Source: Yoonia ponticola
GTDB taxonomy: Bacteria; Pseudomonadota; Alphaproteobacteria; Rhodobacterales; Rhodobacteraceae
Direction of reading: 5' to 3'
DNA: 64,000 nt
Assembly: GCF_014199395.1 (NCBI RefSeq)
Contig: NZ_JACIJM010000004.1
Location: forward strand, 1 to 64,000
Part shown: positions 62,263 through 64,000 of the stretch, in pieces
How positions within the stretch are numbered: position 1 is the stretch's first letter
Layout: each line of letters starts with the position of its first letter
The notes under the pieces: generated by a model
The model's database searches: none
Told to the model about the DNA's origin: nothing
The model's input: the letters and a program-made list of their open reading frames with translations, nothing else
Translations under genes and position numbers: made by a program

Positions 62263-63906
62263 TTAGCGGTTTTGCATCCGGCTGCTGACGCCTTCGGCCC
62301 AGCGGTGTGTGGATGCTCCGAAACAATCATGCACGGAATCCACGGCAATGACGCTGCCGAGTGACAGCCTGCCTAACACGCACAGCCCCGTAGACACGTC
62401 GCCGTCTGCGTTGACCACTTGGCCATCGGGCGTGGTATGTGCGCCGGACCCTTCGTAAGTTTCGCGTAGGATGTTTTCCGATTTCAGTTTGACCACCATC
62501 GGGTCAGTTATCTTGTCCAGTGATGGTGGCGCCAAGACCGCGTTAATCATGACCGAAACCGTCGCTGCCTTGTCGTCGATCAACCGCCAGCCCTGCCTGA
62601 CCAATGCGATATCGGGATCTTCGACGACGGCGAGGCTGACCAGTTTGCAGTCGATCAGCGCCAGTAACTCGCGTGCGGAACTCAGCGGCGGACCGTAGGA
62701 ATACCGCTTCAGACCTTCATCAAAGCCCACGATCGCTTTGGCCGTCTCGGGTGATTTTTCCGCACTGTTAAAGCCCGCGCGAATGTCGTTTTGCAGCTTG
62801 CGCCAGATTTGCCCGATGACATAGCCGACCGTCGGCGGCGCGGACCCGTCCGCCATCGTGATGCCGTGGCGCAGAGTGTCAATTGGCTCGTGGGTTTCCT
62901 GATCGCCGGGCGCGTCGCGTTCGATCTCGAGCCATTCTCGTATGTCGTCAACGTCGTAGCCCGCGAACATCTCAGACCCGATGCGTGCTGCGGGTTGTAC
63001 CAATGCGTCGAAGATAAGGGTGAGCGCTTGATCAGGCGCTTCCGCGACCGCATCGTTTAGCGCCGCGACAAAGTTTTCGATTTCGGGGTCTTTCAAGTCG
63101 AAACGCTGATCAAGCGTGCCGTCCACAGGTTTGGGGAATGGCGGTTGGCCGTTCAGCGAGAAGGCGTAGATGCATTTGGGCTCTGACCCAGAGGGCTGGT
63201 AGGCGTCGTTCTCAAACGTTCCACCCTGCCCCACGGTCAGATAGCGCAGCACGTCGAACGTCGATAGCCCAAGACCGCGAATGCCGACTTTGCGGTCGCT
63301 CCATTCGCTTGCCGCCTTTAGCACGTGGCGGTCAGGATAAGCCTGCATGCAGCACAGATCGCGTTTCTCTGCATGGTCTTCCCAAGTCGCCCATTGGTCG
63401 TCGGTTTTGGTTTGGGGCTGACCCGGTACCAATAGAATTTCGTCGAACGGGCCGTAATCTTCGGTCTCGGTCGTTACCCGCCAGTGATCCCCGTCGCGCT
63501 GCAGGGCTGTGGCGCGGGCCTTGTGGCAGGTAACGGTGAGAACCTCGGACAAGCCCACCACATCCCTATACCGTTGCTCTAAATACGCCCCCAACTCTGC
63601 GCGGCTCGCAAAGCGGTCGCTGTCCGGCTCGCCCAGCTTTTTCTGCCAGTCATTAAATCCACCGCAGGGTAAATTGAGTGATGGATCAATCTGTAGCGCC
63701 CGCATCGGCGTATTCAGCAAGCCCAACTCTGACTGGTCGGGATCGAAATTCGGACCCGCCCCACCCAGTTGCAATTCGTCGAACACGCTGACAGCTATGG
63801 CTTGGCTCTTTGCCATGCAATTTTCCACTAACGCTTCGAGTGCACCTAGCGCGCGTGGCCCCATGCCGATGAAGGCGACTTTGATCGCGGGATTGCTAGC
63901 AGACAT
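62263..63906 (-). CDS. FAD/NAD(P)-binding protein (COG4529-like)
   Basis: 547-residue flavoprotein-like protein. The N-terminal Rossmann region AFIGMGPRALGALEALV starts at residue 11, followed by GGAGPNFDPDQSELGLLNTP, the signature of the FAD-NAD(P)-binding (NAD_binding_9) family. RKVGIRGLGLSTFDVLRYLTVGQGG is a second dinucleotide-binding segment near residue 206. The middle and C-terminal parts (for example RYSYGPPLSSARELLALIDCKLV) match longer, poorly characterised members. Enzymatic role is unknown; redox chemistry on a small molecule is likely. The ATG follows AAAGGGTG. Confidence 0.82.
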   Translation of the reverse strand: MSASNPAIKVAFIGMGPRALGALEALVENCMAKSQAIAVSVFDELQLGGAGPNFDPDQSELGLLNTPMRALQIDPSLNLPCGGFNDWQKKLGEPDSDRFASRAELGAYLEQRYRDVVGLSEVLTVTCHKARATALQRDGDHWRVTTETEDYGPFDEILLVPGQPQTKTDDQWATWEDHAEKRDLCCMQAYPDRHVLKAASEWSDRKVGIRGLGLSTFDVLRYLTVGQGGTFENDAYQPSGSEPKCIYAFSLNGQPPFPKPVDGTLDQRFDLKDPEIENFVAALNDAVAEAPDQALTLIFDALVQPAARIGSEMFAGYDVDDIREWLEIERDAPGDQETHEPIDTLRHGITMADGSAPPTVGYVIGQIWRKLQNDIRAGFNSAEKSPETAKAIVGFDEGLKRYSYGPPLSSARELLALIDCKLVSLAVVEDPDIALVRQGWRLIDDKAATVSVMINAVLAPPSLDKITDPMVVKLKSENILRETYEGSGAHTTPDGQVVNADGDVSTGLCVLGRLSLGSVIAVDSVHDCFGASTHRWAEGVSSRMQNR

Positions 63907-63916
63907 GGTTCACCCT

Positions 63917-64000
63917 TTAGTTAGAAGTATAGATGAACGCCTCATACGCGCTTTGGTTCCACATATGCGGGTCAGCCGATATTCGCCGCCACCGCCGCGA
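63917..64000 (-). other. Possible C-terminus of an upstream gene or a 15-codon leader
   Basis: On the minus strand a frame is open from the window edge to a TAA ten bases before the FAD-binding protein gene; its last residues are DPHMWNQSAYEAFIYTSN. It could be the end of an upstream gene. It could instead be a leader peptide from the internal ATG at 63964. Another frame ends AAVAANIG at 63972 and could be the true gene end. The window stops too early to decide. Confidence 0.3.

Overview
The window is a continuous stretch of chromosome from an alphaproteobacterium, almost certainly a marine Rhodobacteraceae/Rhodobacterales (Roseobacter-group) bacterium. The evidence is gene order and family content: dusB(nifR3)-ntrB-ntrC-ntrY-ntrX-trkA-trkH-hfq-hflX, a fused ispDF, pgpA-cinA-ratA, the frr-uppS-cdsA-dxr-rseP-bamA-ompH-fabZ-lpxA-lpxI-lpxB run, and several families (DUF6456- and DUF6477-like proteins, Hint-domain proteins, GlxA-like regulators, non-pyrrolysine MttB) that are common in this group. 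Gene density is high, many neighbours overlap by 1-4 bases, and I see no rRNA, tRNA, insertion sequence, prophage or CRISPR array.

Layout. 0-3 kb: minus-strand phosphate regulators phoR-phoU-phoB with no pstSCAB between them. 3-6 kb: gamma-carbonic anhydrase-like protein, gmk and yicC on the minus strand; then a plus-strand PAS-like protein behind a perfect CtrA-type box. 6-9.8 kb: class II DAHP synthase, divergent GlxA-type regulator, and an unusual protein that joins a peptidoglycan-binding domain to a Tae4-like amidase. 10-15.2 kb: a complete five-gene Liv-type ABC transporter (SBP, two ATPases, two permeases). 15.3-18.6 kb: membrane-anchored penicillin-acylase-family hydrolase and a GGDEF protein. 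18.6-30.3 kb: the long minus-strand nitrogen/potassium/RNA-chaperone cluster. 30.5-33.8 kb: ispDF, pgpA, cinA C-domain, ratA-like, hpt and a 55-residue membrane protein. 33.9-40.3 kb: GAF-EAL protein, lipA, a divergent DUF6456/DUF6477-like pair, an MttB-family methyltransferase and an EEP-family hydrolase. 40.4-45.3 kb: guaA, two EamA transporters and a FadL-type outer-membrane channel. 45.3-57.4 kb: a minus-strand envelope-biogenesis run (lipid A, BamA, OmpH, RseP, isoprenoid and phospholipid synthesis) ending in frr and pyrH. 57.6-64 kb: miaA, AraC regulator, lytic transglycosylase, ssb, Hint protein and an FAD/NAD(P)-binding protein.

Functionally most of the window is core metabolism and envelope assembly. 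Cyclic-di-GMP turnover is represented by one GGDEF and one EAL protein. CtrA-like TTAA-N7-TTAA boxes lie before the PAS-like gene and the GGDEF gene, with a near-match between the DUF6456 and DUF6477 genes, which suggests, but does not prove, a shared cell-cycle or CtrA regulon. NtrC and NtrX both lack the GAFTGA loop used to contact sigma-54. The best candidates for undescribed biology are the orphan peptidoglycan-binding/Tae4-like protein at 8876-9799, the two small membrane proteins at 33634-33801 and 51730-51855, and the DUF6456/DUF6477 locus with its inverted repeat. Start sites were moved from the longest reading frame where Shine-Dalgarno sequence and family alignment favoured an internal start; each entry says so.
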